Shown here piece after piece: positions 24,648 to 33,775 of a stretch of 39,767 nucleotides of DNA. The DNA comes from Kordiimonas aquimaris. GTDB taxonomy: Bacteria; Pseudomonadota; Alphaproteobacteria; Sphingomonadales; Kordiimonadaceae. The notes below the pieces were generated by a model. That model saw only the letters and a program-made list of their open reading frames with translations, ran no database searches and was not told the origin of the DNA. A program made the translations under genes and the position numbers. Location: positions 1 to 39,767 of the forward strand of contig NZ_JAOBPO010000003.1 of NCBI RefSeq assembly GCF_025574485.1, given 5' to 3'. Numbering within the stretch: position 1 is the stretch's first letter; each line of letters starts with the position of its first letter.

Positions 24648-25811
24648 ATGGCGGACGACGAAGAACCAGTTGATGAAGAAGCGATGCTTGCTGAATGGGA
24701 AGCGATGGCTGGTGAAGGTGAAAATGAAGACGAGAATTCTTCTGACGATGACAATGAAGAAATGGCCGCCGAATGGGAAGCCATGGCTGGTGATTCTGAA
24801 GAAGAAGATGAGGATGGTCCAACATCTGGCCGTGTTCTAGATCAAACCGAAATTGATAGTTTACTTGGTTTTGACGGCGACGGTGATGCAGGCGAGACAA
24901 CGGGCATTCATGCGCTAATAAATAGCGCTTTGGTTTCATACGAACGGCTGCCAATGTTAGATATCGTTTTTGACCGTATGGTTAGAATGATGTCTACATC
25001 TCTTCGTAATTTTACATCGGATAATATTGAAGTTTCGCTAGATAACATTACTTCAGTACGTTTTGGAGATTATCTAAATTCAATTCCTCTCCCTGCCATG
25101 CTTGGTGTTTTTCGCGCTGAAGAATGGGATAACTATGGATTGATGACCATCGATTCTAGCCTGATTTACTCAATTGTTGATGTTCTACTTGGCGGGCGCC
25201 GTGGTACGGCAGCAATGCGGATTGAAGGGCGCCCGTATACAACTATTGAACAAACGCTTGTCGAGCGCATGATTTCAGTAATTCTGAAAGATATGTGTGG
25301 CGCATTCGAGCCGTTAAGCCCTGTAAACTTTACTTTTGACAGGCTGGAAACAAACCCGCGTTTCGCGACAATTGCTCGCCCACCTAATGCCGCGGTTCTT
25401 ATCAAGTTACGTGTAGATATGGAAGATCGTGGCGGTCGTTGTGAGATTTTGTTCCCATACGCAACCCTCGAACCTGTGCGTGAATTGTTGTTACAGCGCT
25501 TTATGGGCGAAAAATTCGGTCGGGATACGATTTGGGAAACCCATTTGGCAACCGAATTATGGCGCGCTGACGTCGACCTTATGGCGGTTATGGATGAAAC
25601 GACAATGTCACTAGGTGATGTGATGAACTTGCAGGTTGGACAAACCGTTATGTTTAATAAAACACCAACAGACGAAGTTGTTCTTAAATGCGGTGATGTT
25701 CCAATGGTAAGTGGGGCGCTTGGCCGTGCAGGGCAGCACGTAGCTGTTATGGTGCGTAACACCGCAGACAGACTAAATTTAGGAGACGATAGCATGTTGG
25801 GGAGCAGCTAA
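24648..25811 (+). CDS. fliM: flagellar switch protein FliM with acidic repeated N terminus
   Basis: FliM is the C-ring switch protein bound by phosphorylated CheY. The 387-residue protein has LDQTEIDSLLGF near residue 66, the CheY-binding-type helix, then the middle domain with MVRMMSTSLRNFTSDNIEVSLDNI, GDYLNSIPLPAMLGVFRAEEWDNYGLMTID and DVLLGGRRGT, and the C-terminal SpoA-like domain with LGDVMNLQVGQTVMFNKTPTDEVVLKCGDVP. The first ~60 residues are an extra, very acidic segment containing the sequence AEWEAMAG twice. AAGGAT precedes the ATG. It overlaps the next gene by one base. Confidence 0.96.
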   Translation: MADDEEPVDEEAMLAEWEAMAGEGENEDENSSDDDNEEMAAEWEAMAGDSEEEDEDGPTSGRVLDQTEIDSLLGFDGDGDAGETTGIHALINSALVSYERLPMLDIVFDRMVRMMSTSLRNFTSDNIEVSLDNITSVRFGDYLNSIPLPAMLGVFRAEEWDNYGLMTIDSSLIYSIVDVLLGGRRGTAAMRIEGRPYTTIEQTLVERMISVILKDMCGAFEPLSPVNFTFDRLETNPRFATIARPPNAAVLIKLRVDMEDRGGRCEILFPYATLEPVRELLLQRFMGEKFGRDTIWETHLATELWRADVDLMAVMDETTMSLGDVMNLQVGQTVMFNKTPTDEVVLKCGDVPMVSGALGRAGQHVAVMVRNTADRLNLGDDSMLGSS

Positions 25812-26230
25812 TGGGACCCATGTCTTCGATAATTATTGATGGTGTACTCGCGTTTTTATTGCTGGCTGTGATTATTGTGTGTCTTGTTGTTTACCGTCGA
25901 CTTGGCACAATCAAAAGTGGCCAGGCTGAGCTGCGTGAGCTTGTAGGGCAACTGAATACTGCAGTAGTGGAAGCGCAGCGAAGTGTTGCATCTCTTAAGC
26001 AATCAGCTGCCGAAGTTGAAGTTAAGCTGCAAGAACAAACGCGTAAAGCCACCATAATAACTGATGAACTTAGCCTGATTACTGAAGCAGGTAATAACCT
26101 TGCGGATCGTATTGAGTTTGGCCTTACAAATAATAATGACAAAGATCAACGCGGTAAAACGGCAAAAGACACTAAATCTTCCAAGAAACAACAACGAGAC
26201 ATTTTAGCGGCGCTTCGCGAAGCACGCTAG
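25811..26230 (+). CDS. DUF6468-like membrane protein of flagellar cluster
   Basis: This 139-residue protein has one N-terminal membrane helix (about residues 6-28, IIIDGVLAFLLLAVIIVCLVVYRRL) and then a long coiled-coil-like helix (LRELVGQLNTAVVEAQRSVASLKQSAAEVEVKLQEQTRKATIITDELSLI), followed by a basic tail. The pattern and the place between fliM and motE match the alphaproteobacterial DUF6468 family. Its role is not known; a stator- or C-ring-associated function is suggested only by context. The ATG overlaps the fliM stop codon, with GGGGAG just upstream. Confidence 0.75.
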   Translation: MGPMSSIIIDGVLAFLLLAVIIVCLVVYRRLGTIKSGQAELRELVGQLNTAVVEAQRSVASLKQSAAEVEVKLQEQTRKATIITDELSLITEAGNNLADRIEFGLTNNNDKDQRGKTAKDTKSSKKQQRDILAALREAR

Positions 26231-26261
26231 CGCACTTAAATAGAAGGTAGGGACTGATCAT

Positions 26262-26939
26262 ATGGTTAAATCTTTTGGCATGCGTTTGCGTTTATTCCCA
26301 ATAGTTGTAGCGACAGCAGTATTGGCTCTTAGCGTTCGTGTAATTGATATTTATACAGGCTTTGAACTTCTTAATACGCCTGTTCAAGCGCAGGATCAGG
26401 ACTCTAGTGACGAAACGCAGAACGAAGCAGCGCAAGATGCTAGTGACAATGCTATTGAAGAGCCGAATAATACAATTCCGGAAAATAGGTCTCCGATCAT
26501 TGTTGGATTACCTGATAATGAAGAAATGGAACTTATTACGCAATTACGACAGCGCCGCGTTGAATTGGAAACGCGTGAAACGCAAATCGATATTCAAGAG
26601 AGATTGCTTGAAAGTACTGAAAAACGGATCAATGAAAAAATTGGTCAACTTGAGCAACTTGAAGAACGCATAAAAAGCCACCTAAGACTTTTTGAAGAGA
26701 AAGAAACCGAGCAATTACAAAGTATTGTTCGGATTTATGAAACTATGAAGCCAAAGGAAGCAGCGCCGCGTTTTGAAGCCTTAGCACTTCAAACACAATT
26801 GGATTTGGTGCAGTTGATGAACCCGCGCAGAGTTGCATCTCTGATGGAAAAAATGACACCTCAAAAAGCTTCAATCTTAACTACTGAACTTGCAACGAAA
26901 GCTCAGCCACCTGGTATTAACGACATAGCAAGTAATTAA
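26262..26939 (+). CDS. motE: MotE-family flagellar motor protein/chaperone
   Basis: The 225-residue protein has an N-terminal membrane segment or signal anchor (about residues 9-28), an acidic linker, a long coiled coil (about 85-145: LRQRRVELETRETQIDIQERLLESTEKRINEKIGQLEQLEERIK), and a C-terminal MgtE-N-like helical domain with IVRIYETMKPKEAAPRFEAL and LMNPRRVASLMEKMTPQKASIL. This is the MotE layout; in Sinorhizobium MotE is a periplasmic chaperone for the motor protein MotC. It lies between the DUF6468-like gene and cheZ. Confidence 0.85.
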   Translation: MVKSFGMRLRLFPIVVATAVLALSVRVIDIYTGFELLNTPVQAQDQDSSDETQNEAAQDASDNAIEEPNNTIPENRSPIIVGLPDNEEMELITQLRQRRVELETRETQIDIQERLLESTEKRINEKIGQLEQLEERIKSHLRLFEEKETEQLQSIVRIYETMKPKEAAPRFEALALQTQLDLVQLMNPRRVASLMEKMTPQKASILTTELATKAQPPGINDIASN

Positions 26940-26975
26940 GCGGTACGAATTCAGGTTAGGCTCAGGAGTGATAAT

Positions 26976-27626
26976 ATGGCGAAACAGGCAACAGTAATTG
27001 ATTTAGATGAACGTGTAGAAGCGTTGCGCAAGGAAAGAGGGGATGCTGTTCCCGTCGGCGAAATCGCCAATATCGTAGGCGCTCTTGTAGAGGGAACTAC
27101 TCAAGGTGATGACTTGGGGAAAATTTCATCCGAATTGCAGGAATTATTAGTTTTTATAGGCGCTGCTAAATCTGAACTTATTGATATGCAGCCAAAATCA
27201 TTGTCGCACCGTGATATTCCTGATGCGGGCGAGCAATTGGACGCCATTGTGGATTCAACGGAAGAGGCGGCTTCATCCATTCTTGACGCTGCTGAAGGTA
27301 TCAGCGCCATTGCAGAGACTATTGAGGGAGAGGCCAGCGAAAAACTTGAGGTTATTTCGACTAACCTTTTTCAAGCATCTAGTTTTCAGGATTTAACAGG
27401 CCAACGTGTAACCAAGGTCACTCGCACGCTTAATCAACTTGAAGAAAGGTTAAGCGCTTTAGCTGAAGCTATTGGTGACGACTTTGTTGCTCCTCCTGAA
27501 GAGGAAATTGAAGTTGATTTCGACGGCGTAGCAGTAAACAGCGATGATTTACTTCATGGACCCCAGCTTGAAGGTGAAGGTAACAGCCAGGCTGAAATTG
27601 ACGCTATTTTGGCTAGTTTTGACTGA
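26976..27626 (+). CDS. cheZ: CheY-phosphate phosphatase CheZ
   Basis: CheZ removes phosphate from CheY and so ends the motor-switching signal. The 216-residue helical protein contains LFQASSFQDLTGQRVTKV (131-148); D139 and Q143 match the catalytic Asp/Gln pair of CheZ in sequence and 4-residue spacing. A flexible acidic linker follows, and the C terminus, QAEIDAILASFD, looks like the CheY-docking helix. GGAG lies before the ATG. Its place in the motor operon next to motE and fliM agrees with a role at the switch. Confidence 0.9.
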   Translation: MAKQATVIDLDERVEALRKERGDAVPVGEIANIVGALVEGTTQGDDLGKISSELQELLVFIGAAKSELIDMQPKSLSHRDIPDAGEQLDAIVDSTEEAASSILDAAEGISAIAETIEGEASEKLEVISTNLFQASSFQDLTGQRVTKVTRTLNQLEERLSALAEAIGDDFVAPPEEEIEVDFDGVAVNSDDLLHGPQLEGEGNSQAEIDAILASFD

Positions 27627-27652
27627 TTTCACTGAAAAGCAGTATGTAAACA

Positions 27653-28327
27653 ATGTATATTGAAGAGCAAACAAATCGTAAGGTTTTTGGAAGCGACAGC
27701 ACTCTCGGGCTTTTTGTCGCTTTGTATCTTATTTTGCTCGCGTTCTTCATTATTCTTACATCTGTTTCGCAACAGTCTGTCGATAAAGCGTCGGCAGCTA
27801 TGGATAGCGTCAATACAGTTTTTAATGAAAGCAGAGGGGATATAGAGCCGGATAGTTACCTATCAGATTTAGCTTTGGCCTCTGCGGATCCTGTCCTTGT
27901 TGCTATCCAATCATCCTTTGTTTCTGAGTTTGACATTCCTGGCGAATTTGATGTTTCGGACGGCTATATTTATCAGGTTCAATTACCTGTTACATATCTA
28001 TATGAGCCAGGGTCATATTTAGTGCGTGCATCAATCCATCCTGTTATCGATCAAATATTGCAGTCTTTGAAAGATGCACCCTACGGCAGTAGGCAACAGA
28101 TGGTTCTTCTATTTGGTAAAGGCTTAGGAACAACAGACAGAGAGTTAACGCGAACGCAACAGATTGCTGTTCGTAGGGCAGGATCATTTGCACGCTATGT
28201 GGAGGAAAGAAGCCTTCGCGACTTTGCTTCTGGTTTTGCACAGATAGCAGAAGATGAAGTGATGATTATTTTTCGCCATCAGCCATCAGGTTATAGTGTA
28301 GACCCTATTTTTGCGGGGCGTAATTAA
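27653..28327 (+). CDS. MotB-like protein lacking the ion-binding Asp
   Basis: The 224-residue protein has a single N-terminal membrane helix (about residues 17-38, LGLFVALYLILLAFFIILTSVS) and a periplasmic region with a degenerate OmpA/MotB-like domain (VRASIHPVIDQILQSLKDAP, LTRTQQIAVRRAGSFARYVEER). Aligning its AFF motif with the TFF/AFF motif of MotB places Ala23 where MotB has the essential ion-binding Asp. It therefore probably cannot conduct ions alone. It overlaps by one base with the next gene, which does have the Asp. It may be a structural partner in a heteromeric stator or a stator regulator. Confidence 0.7.
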   Translation: MYIEEQTNRKVFGSDSTLGLFVALYLILLAFFIILTSVSQQSVDKASAAMDSVNTVFNESRGDIEPDSYLSDLALASADPVLVAIQSSFVSEFDIPGEFDVSDGYIYQVQLPVTYLYEPGSYLVRASIHPVIDQILQSLKDAPYGSRQQMVLLFGKGLGTTDRELTRTQQIAVRRAGSFARYVEERSLRDFASGFAQIAEDEVMIIFRHQPSGYSVDPIFAGRN

Positions 28328-29055
28328 TGCAACGCAGTTCCTTTAAAAAAATTGGCCAAGCGAAATCAAATGAGGGCTGGATGCTCACATTTGCCGACTT
28401 GTTGTCGTTGTTACTTACGTTTTTTGTATTGGTGTTTTCAATGAGCACAATACAAGCTGGAAGTTGGGGTGATGTTGTTGAAACAATGCGTGGTCAGTTT
28501 AATGCTGCACGATCTGCGGTCACGCCAAAACAATACGATGTAGAGGAAACTATTGCACGAACCGGATTGCGGGGTCTTAATTTGAATTATCTTCGTGCAA
28601 TAGTAGAAACCAGCGTCGCCAGAAATAGCAACCTTCAAGGAGCGACGGTTACTCGTGATGATGGCCGGGTAATTATATCTATCCCGGCTAAGGGTTTATT
28701 CAATAACAAAGATAGTTTGCTTAAAGATGGGGCGGTTGACGCAGTTAAAGAGCTGGCCGGCTCTTTCGTCCAAATCAAAAATAGATTGAGTATCGCTACA
28801 CACACAAACGATCAGCCTGTTGTTAATGGCAAATTCCGCTCCAATTGGGAGCTTTCAATTACCCGTGCACAACTGGTTGCAGGCATTTTTGCTGATGCTG
28901 GCTACTATCAATCGATAACTGTTGTTGGCCATGGTGACAGTAAATTTACGCGGGTAGGTTCGAGAGCAACAATTGAAGAACTCGAACAACAGGAACGTAT
29001 TGATTTTGTGTTAGTGAATGAAGGCGTTGAAAGAGGACCGTTTGATGTTTTCTAG
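28327..29055 (+). CDS. motB: MotB-like stator B subunit (OmpA family)
   Basis: The 242-residue protein has a short cytoplasmic tail, then WMLTFADLLSLLLTFFVLVFSMS (18-40), in which D24 is the expected ion-binding Asp of MotB/PomB, followed by a plug-like linker. The periplasmic OmpA-like peptidoglycan-binding domain shows VIISIPAKGLFNNKDSLLKDGAVDAVKELAG, ATHTNDQPV, NWELSITRAQLVAGIFADAG and VGHGDSKF. No motA is in this window. It overlaps the previous and next genes, so the three are translationally coupled. Confidence 0.82.
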   Translation: MQRSSFKKIGQAKSNEGWMLTFADLLSLLLTFFVLVFSMSTIQAGSWGDVVETMRGQFNAARSAVTPKQYDVEETIARTGLRGLNLNYLRAIVETSVARNSNLQGATVTRDDGRVIISIPAKGLFNNKDSLLKDGAVDAVKELAGSFVQIKNRLSIATHTNDQPVVNGKFRSNWELSITRAQLVAGIFADAGYYQSITVVGHGDSKFTRVGSRATIEELEQQERIDFVLVNEGVERGPFDVF

Positions 29056-32000
29056 GTCTCTAAATATTATCAAATATAGTTTGGTCTTTGTTTGGCTCCA
29101 TACACTTGCTTTTGTTGCCTTGGCTCAGCCGTCAAATAATGAATTGACCTTACAAGCTGCACAACAGTCAAACTATAGCCGCCTTGTTATTGATATTCCT
29201 GCTACGTCAAATTATTCGGTTAACTTGAGTGGTCGTACCTTGACAATAAATGTTGATGGAACATTTGCTGTTGATACGAGTGCATTAACAGCTGCCTCAC
29301 TTGTGCAAGTGGGTCGCGCTGCCGTATCACAATCAAATGGAAATACGTCACTTTCTTTCGATGTGTTACCGGGCGTAAACCCGAGAGACTTTCGCTCAAG
29401 TGATTATGTGATTGTTGATGTTTATGGAGGGGATCAAAACGTTACACTTGATCGTTCAGTTCGACAGTTATTAACACAGCCAGCTACTTCTACCAATCAA
29501 GGCCTTGCGCCAACCACAGGTGCATCCAGTAATGAGGAAAGTCAAACAGTGGCGCCGACAGGCGAGGCCGCCGCAGACCCTGTAAATACGGAATCTTCTG
29601 AAGAAACAGGCCCGACCAACCCTTTGCCGGTTCAAACTGTTGTTGGCTCAGCCAATAGAGATGCTGACACTGAACCACAGAGTAACGGTGAACCTGCGAC
29701 GGACGATCCGATAGTTGATGCTGCGAATTCAGACAGTGATGATGAACCGCTTGCCGATGAAACAGCACAGACGGATATGGAACCATTAATTGCCGCACAA
29801 CAAGACACAACGACTGACGTTGATGAAAGTTTACGCGAGAATGTTAGCGCCATTGAAATCGGTAACATGGAGGCAGTGGATGATGGCACGAATACTGTCG
29901 ATGTCAGAACAGAAGCTTTAGAGGACAGCATTAAAGTCAGTTTCAACTTACCGAGTGAGGCTTCAGCCGCAGTATTTGAGCGCGGCGGTGTACTCTGGGC
30001 TGTCTTTGACAAACCATTTGCACTTGACCCAACAGGTTTTCAGGAAGGGGGAAGGGAGGTTTCCCGGAGGATAAGGCGTGTTGAACAACGGCCACATGAA
30101 GATGCACTCATTCTGCGTATGAACATTCGTGATAACCAGAACTTTATTGTCGAACGAGAAGTGTCTACTTGGCATCTTTACCTAAAAGATACACCCGCGA
30201 AGCCTCGTTTTCCGCTAAGACCAACACGACGTGAAGACGAAGTACAGGGGCAGCAAATATTCATTCAAGCGTCTGATGTGGGACGTAGGATCGAATTTGA
30301 AGATCCTGATATTGGCGATTTGCTCGTCGTATTACCTGTTTTGCGTCAAAGCACTGGTATGGCGCAGAAATACAATTATGCCGCCGCTGAACTGCTTGAA
30401 ACCTCTCAAGGAATAGCTGTTAGCCCACTTTCGGACAATGTTGTGGTTGAACGATTCCGGGATGGTGTGGCTATTCGCGCAACAGGAAATAACCTGTTGT
30501 CTGCATCCCGTTTATCACGATCAACAGGCATTGGCAGTGACTTGAATGGCGGCTTTTCCAGGCTAATAGACTTTGAAACATGGCGCATTGGTGAAAGCTG
30601 GGAATACAGAAAAAACAAATCTCGATTGTTATATGAGCTTTCGCTAGCAGATATCGAAAATGCTAACGATGTCCGATGGAAATTAGCACGATACTATCTT
30701 GCCCATGGCCGTGCGGCAGAGGCAATTGGTGTTTTAACGATGATGTTAAGGCAAGACGAATTGCTTACGCAAAATAGTGAATTTAGGGCTGTTCGCGGTG
30801 TTGCTAACTTTAAACAAGGGCGGTTAAGTGAAGCAGCGTCAGATCTCGCCGTTCCAGAATTAGCTGCAGAACAAGATGCTGAATTGTGGCGTGCAATGGT
30901 AGCTGAAGCACGAGGGCAGAATGAACAAGCATTAGAGTTTTATCGTCGCGGCAAAGATGTGATGGGTACATATGATGAGTATGACCGGGCGGAATTACAA
31001 TTAGCGGTCATTCGCGCATCAATTGAGACAAACAACCTGGAGCTAGCGCAGCAAGAACTTGACCTAATGAACGGCCTGACGTTAACCGAAGCACAACTCT
31101 CAGAAACTGTATACCAGAGTGCGCGCATTGCAGAAATGCAAGGCCAGCTTGATGAAGCTCTAACACAGTATGATGATCTTACTGAATCGCCAGAAAGATG
31201 GATATCCGCTCGTGCGCGATATTCACGGGTTAAATTTGGCCTTAAAAATGGCGATATCAGTCCTGATGTTGCGATCGATCAACTGGAAAGATTGCGATAT
31301 GCTTGGCGAGGCGATCGTTTTGAAAGTCTACTTTTAAATGATCTCGCTGAGTTGTACTTCGAGACATCACAATTTGAATCTGGGCTGGAAACATTACGCC
31401 AAGGTGTGTCCTATTACCCTGATATTGCACGTGACATGCGAATGTCTATACGCATGGGTGAAGTCTTTCGTTCATTATTTCTAAATGGTAGGGCCGATGA
31501 GTTAACACCAATTGGTGCAATTAGTCTGTTTTATAAATTCCGCGAATTGACACCTCTAGGCAGCGACGGTGACCTGATGATTAGAAGGTTAGCTGACCGT
31601 TTAGTGTCTGTCGATCTGCTGGATAGAGCCGCGGAGCTGCTACAGTATCAAGTGCAAGCACGTACTGAAGGTGCCGCACGCGCTCAAATCGCGGCGAACC
31701 TGGCGAAAATTTATATTTTGGGAAGAGAACCCCAACGCGCTTTAGAAACATTGCGGGCAACCCGTGAACCAAGGTTGCCACAAGATATTCTGGCGGATAG
31801 GCGTCATGTTGAAGCAAGAGCTCTAATAGAGTTGGAAAGTTACGAAGAAGCCGAAGTGTTGATTGAAGATGACCAAAGCGCTGATGCTGAGGTATTGCGT
31901 GCTGATGCTTATTGGGGCGGTAAAGACTGGACAAGGTTAAGCAGTACAATTCGAAAGCTTCTAGGTGATGGATGGCGCCGAAATCAAGCGTTAACGGGTT

Positions 32001-32251
32001 TGCAACGGTTGAATTTGATCAGATTGTCAATTGCAATGAGTTTTACTGAAGACCGAGCAGGGCTTATTGAGTTGCGGCGTAGGTATGGAAATCAAATGCG
32101 TGATGGTGATTTTGCTCTCGCTTTTGAGTTGCTCACAAATGATCAAGAGCTTAGCGGCCGTGAACTTGGTGCGATTGCTACTCAGATTGCCAGCGTTGAA
32201 AAATTACAGACTTTTATGCGTGATTATAGGAATGATTTTACCGGTCGTTGA
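29045..32251 (+). CDS. large periplasmic TPR protein of motor operon
   Basis: This 1068-residue protein is not a family I can name with certainty. Starting at 29045 (GAGG nine bases upstream, 11-base overlap with motB) it has a signal peptide with likely cleavage ALA-QP near residue 27. Residues about 30-130 are beta-rich and AMIN-like (YSRLVIDIPATSNYSVNLSGRTLTINVDG). Residues about 145-270 are a Glu/Asp/Thr/Ser-rich disordered stretch. A second beta-rich AMIN-like region (IKVSFNLPSEASAAVFERGGVLWAVFD) follows. The remainder, about 530-1060, is tandem TPR-like helices. Because it directly follows motB and the operon has motE, it may be the local counterpart of the MotC periplasmic motor protein. 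That role is inference. Confidence 0.75.
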   Translation: MFSRSLNIIKYSLVFVWLHTLAFVALAQPSNNELTLQAAQQSNYSRLVIDIPATSNYSVNLSGRTLTINVDGTFAVDTSALTAASLVQVGRAAVSQSNGNTSLSFDVLPGVNPRDFRSSDYVIVDVYGGDQNVTLDRSVRQLLTQPATSTNQGLAPTTGASSNEESQTVAPTGEAAADPVNTESSEETGPTNPLPVQTVVGSANRDADTEPQSNGEPATDDPIVDAANSDSDDEPLADETAQTDMEPLIAAQQDTTTDVDESLRENVSAIEIGNMEAVDDGTNTVDVRTEALEDSIKVSFNLPSEASAAVFERGGVLWAVFDKPFALDPTGFQEGGREVSRRIRRVEQRPHEDALILRMNIRDNQNFIVEREVSTWHLYLKDTPAKPRFPLRPTRREDEVQGQQIFIQASDVGRRIEFEDPDIGDLLVVLPVLRQSTGMAQKYNYAAAELLETSQGIAVSPLSDNVVVERFRDGVAIRATGNNLLSASRLSRSTGIGSDLNGGFSRLIDFETWRIGESWEYRKNKSRLLYELSLADIENANDVRWKLARYYLAHGRAAEAIGVLTMMLRQDELLTQNSEFRAVRGVANFKQGRLSEAASDLAVPELAAEQDAELWRAMVAEARGQNEQALEFYRRGKDVMGTYDEYDRAELQLAVIRASIETNNLELAQQELDLMNGLTLTEAQLSETVYQSARIAEMQGQLDEALTQYDDLTESPERWISARARYSRVKFGLKNGDISPDVAIDQLERLRYAWRGDRFESLLLNDLAELYFETSQFESGLETLRQGVSYYPDIARDMRMSIRMGEVFRSLFLNGRADELTPIGAISLFYKFRELTPLGSDGDLMIRRLADRLVSVDLLDRAAELLQYQVQARTEGAARAQIAANLAKIYILGREPQRALETLRATREPRLPQDILADRRHVEARALIELESYEEAEVLIEDDQSADAEVLRADAYWGGKDWTRLSSTIRKLLGDGWRRNQALTGLQRLNLIRLSIAMSFTEDRAGLIELRRRYGNQMRDGDFALAFELLTNDQELSGRELGAIATQIASVEKLQTFMRDYRNDFTGR

Positions 32252-32586
32252 TCTCAAACCGGAAAGCATGATCTATAAAAATGACAAGAGTTGTTATGAT
32301 TTTCATCACGTGTATGTCAAATCATTAGTCTTTTTTACATGCACTGTATTTATCGTGAGCTATAAATTCTTTATCGTAAAAAATATTTATAATTAACATA
32401 TTGTTTTATATAGTATATTTTATAGTAAAGCCTGACTCACATACTCGTGATGCTTATATCATTTCTCATTTCATTTGATAGCTGTAATATTAGGTGCATG
32501 ACGGATTACCGTCTAAAGAACGAGGGCGGCATTGCTCGAACACAGTGTACGCCACGAGGTTTAGAATTATCGTGAAGGACTTAAAA
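32252..32586 (+). other. 335-bp AT-rich leader region before bufferin operon
   Basis: No gene is visible. The region is strongly AT-rich, with several TATA-like stretches (for example 32408-32425). A perfect short inverted repeat GACGG-ATTA-CCGTC lies at 32500-32513, about 75 bases before the first gene, and could be an operator or leader hairpin. I see no convincing ECF-sigma promoter or terminator. Confidence 0.4.
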
Positions 32587-32862
32587 ATGAAATTCAATCG
32601 TATCGCAAAAACTGCTGTTGCAACTACTGGTGCTGTTGCTTTCGCTATGACTGTAGCTGCTGGTACAGCAACTGCTGCTGACAAAAAAGTTAAAAAAGAG
32701 AAATGCTACGGTGTTGTTGCTAAAGGCATGAACGACTGTGGTACTTCAACTCACAGCTGTGCAGGTCAAGCTAAAACTGACAACCACGCTGAAGAGTGGC
32801 TATATGTTGCAAAAGGTCTTTGTGACCGCATTGCTGGTGGTTCAACTACACCTAAAGCATAA
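32587..32862 (+). CDS. bufferin-type precursor peptide (DUF2282)
   Basis: The 91-residue protein has a Sec-type signal sequence ([27 protein letters not shown], cleavage likely after ATA near residue 31) and a short mature part with four cysteines in [20 protein letters not shown] and GLCDR. This is the DUF2282 pattern now known as bufferin: a RiPP precursor whose cysteines are modified by an MNIO enzyme and which then buffers excess copper-type metals in the periplasm. AAGGAC precedes the ATG. The modifying enzyme, its partner and a DoxX protein follow in order. The metal is inferred from studied relatives. Confidence 0.9.
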   Translation: MKFNRIAKTAVATTGAVAFAMTVAAGTATAADKKVKKEKCYGVVAKGMNDCGTSTHSCAGQAKTDNHAEEWLYVAKGLCDRIAGGSTTPKA

Positions 32863-32890
32863 TTATTTTTCGAGCCTTGGACATGATGAC

Positions 32891-33775
32891 ATGACAGATA
32901 TAAAATCATTAAATCCGCCCGAGGCTCGTTTTCCTATCGGTGTTGGGCTTAAGTCTCAGCACTATATGGATGTTCTAGAAGGTCAGCCAGAGCTGGCCTT
33001 TTTTGAAGTTCATGCTGAAAATTATATGATGCAAGGCGGCAATCATATACGCTTTCTTGAGGCTATCGCTGAAAAGTATTGCTTGTCCGTTCATGGCGTC
33101 GGCATGTCTTTAGGGTCTGCTGAAGGTGTTGATAAAACGCACTTGGCAAAGTTTAAAGAAGTTGTTGATCGTTATAATCCATGGCTGGTTTCAGAGCACT
33201 TGGCTTGGTCTGTTCATGGTGGCCATTACCTGAATGATTTATTACCATTACCTTTGAATGCGACAACGCTCGCAGTTGTATCTGAAAATATTGATATTGT
33301 GCAGGATGCGATAGGTAGGCAGATTTTTGTTGAAAATCCATCTACCTATGTGTCTTTCAACACTACGGACATTCCTGAGCCACATTTCTTAAACTCCCTT
33401 GCGAAAAAAACGGGTTGCGGTGTGCTATTAGATGTTAACAACATATATGTGTCTGCAAAAAACAATAATATTGATGCGCATGCATACCTTGATGAAATTG
33501 CTGGTGAGCATGTCGGTGAAATCCATTTGGCGGGGCATACCGTTAAGGAAGTAGGCGGTTCTGAAGTGCGGATCGATGATCATGGAAGCCATGTCGTGGA
33601 TGATGTTTGGTCTTTGTATCAAGCGGCAATAATCAAGTTTGGACCGCGTCCTTCACTTCTTGAATGGGATACTAACATCCCTTCGTTTGATGTTTTGATG
33701 ACAGAAGCGAAGAAAGCAGAAGCTATCATGATGAATGACTCCAGTGATGAGGAAATTCGTTATGGAGCGGCATGA
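32891..33775 (+). CDS. MNIO (DUF692) bufferin-maturation enzyme
   Basis: MNIO enzymes are multinuclear iron oxygenases that convert Cys residues of peptide precursors into heterocycles. The 294-residue TIM barrel shows the family's metal-ligand motifs in order: FFEVHAENYM, LSVHGVGMSLG, LVSEHLAWS, FVENPSTYV, LLDVNNIYVSA, EIHLAGH, IDDHGSHV and LLEWDTNIP. The ATG at 32891 is the first in-frame Met giving the conserved PIGVGLKSQHY start; its ribosome site is weak. It lies 28 bases after the precursor gene and overlaps the partner gene by 14. Confidence 0.94.
   Translation: MTDIKSLNPPEARFPIGVGLKSQHYMDVLEGQPELAFFEVHAENYMMQGGNHIRFLEAIAEKYCLSVHGVGMSLGSAEGVDKTHLAKFKEVVDRYNPWLVSEHLAWSVHGGHYLNDLLPLPLNATTLAVVSENIDIVQDAIGRQIFVENPSTYVSFNTTDIPEPHFLNSLAKKTGCGVLLDVNNIYVSAKNNNIDAHAYLDEIAGEHVGEIHLAGHTVKEVGGSEVRIDDHGSHVVDDVWSLYQAAIIKFGPRPSLLEWDTNIPSFDVLMTEAKKAEAIMMNDSSDEEIRYGAA

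Noticed and set aside
25166-25795. 209-residue minus-strand open frame over fliM
   Set aside because: It is antisense to conserved FliM sequence and of low-complexity Ser/Arg composition, typical of a shadow frame.
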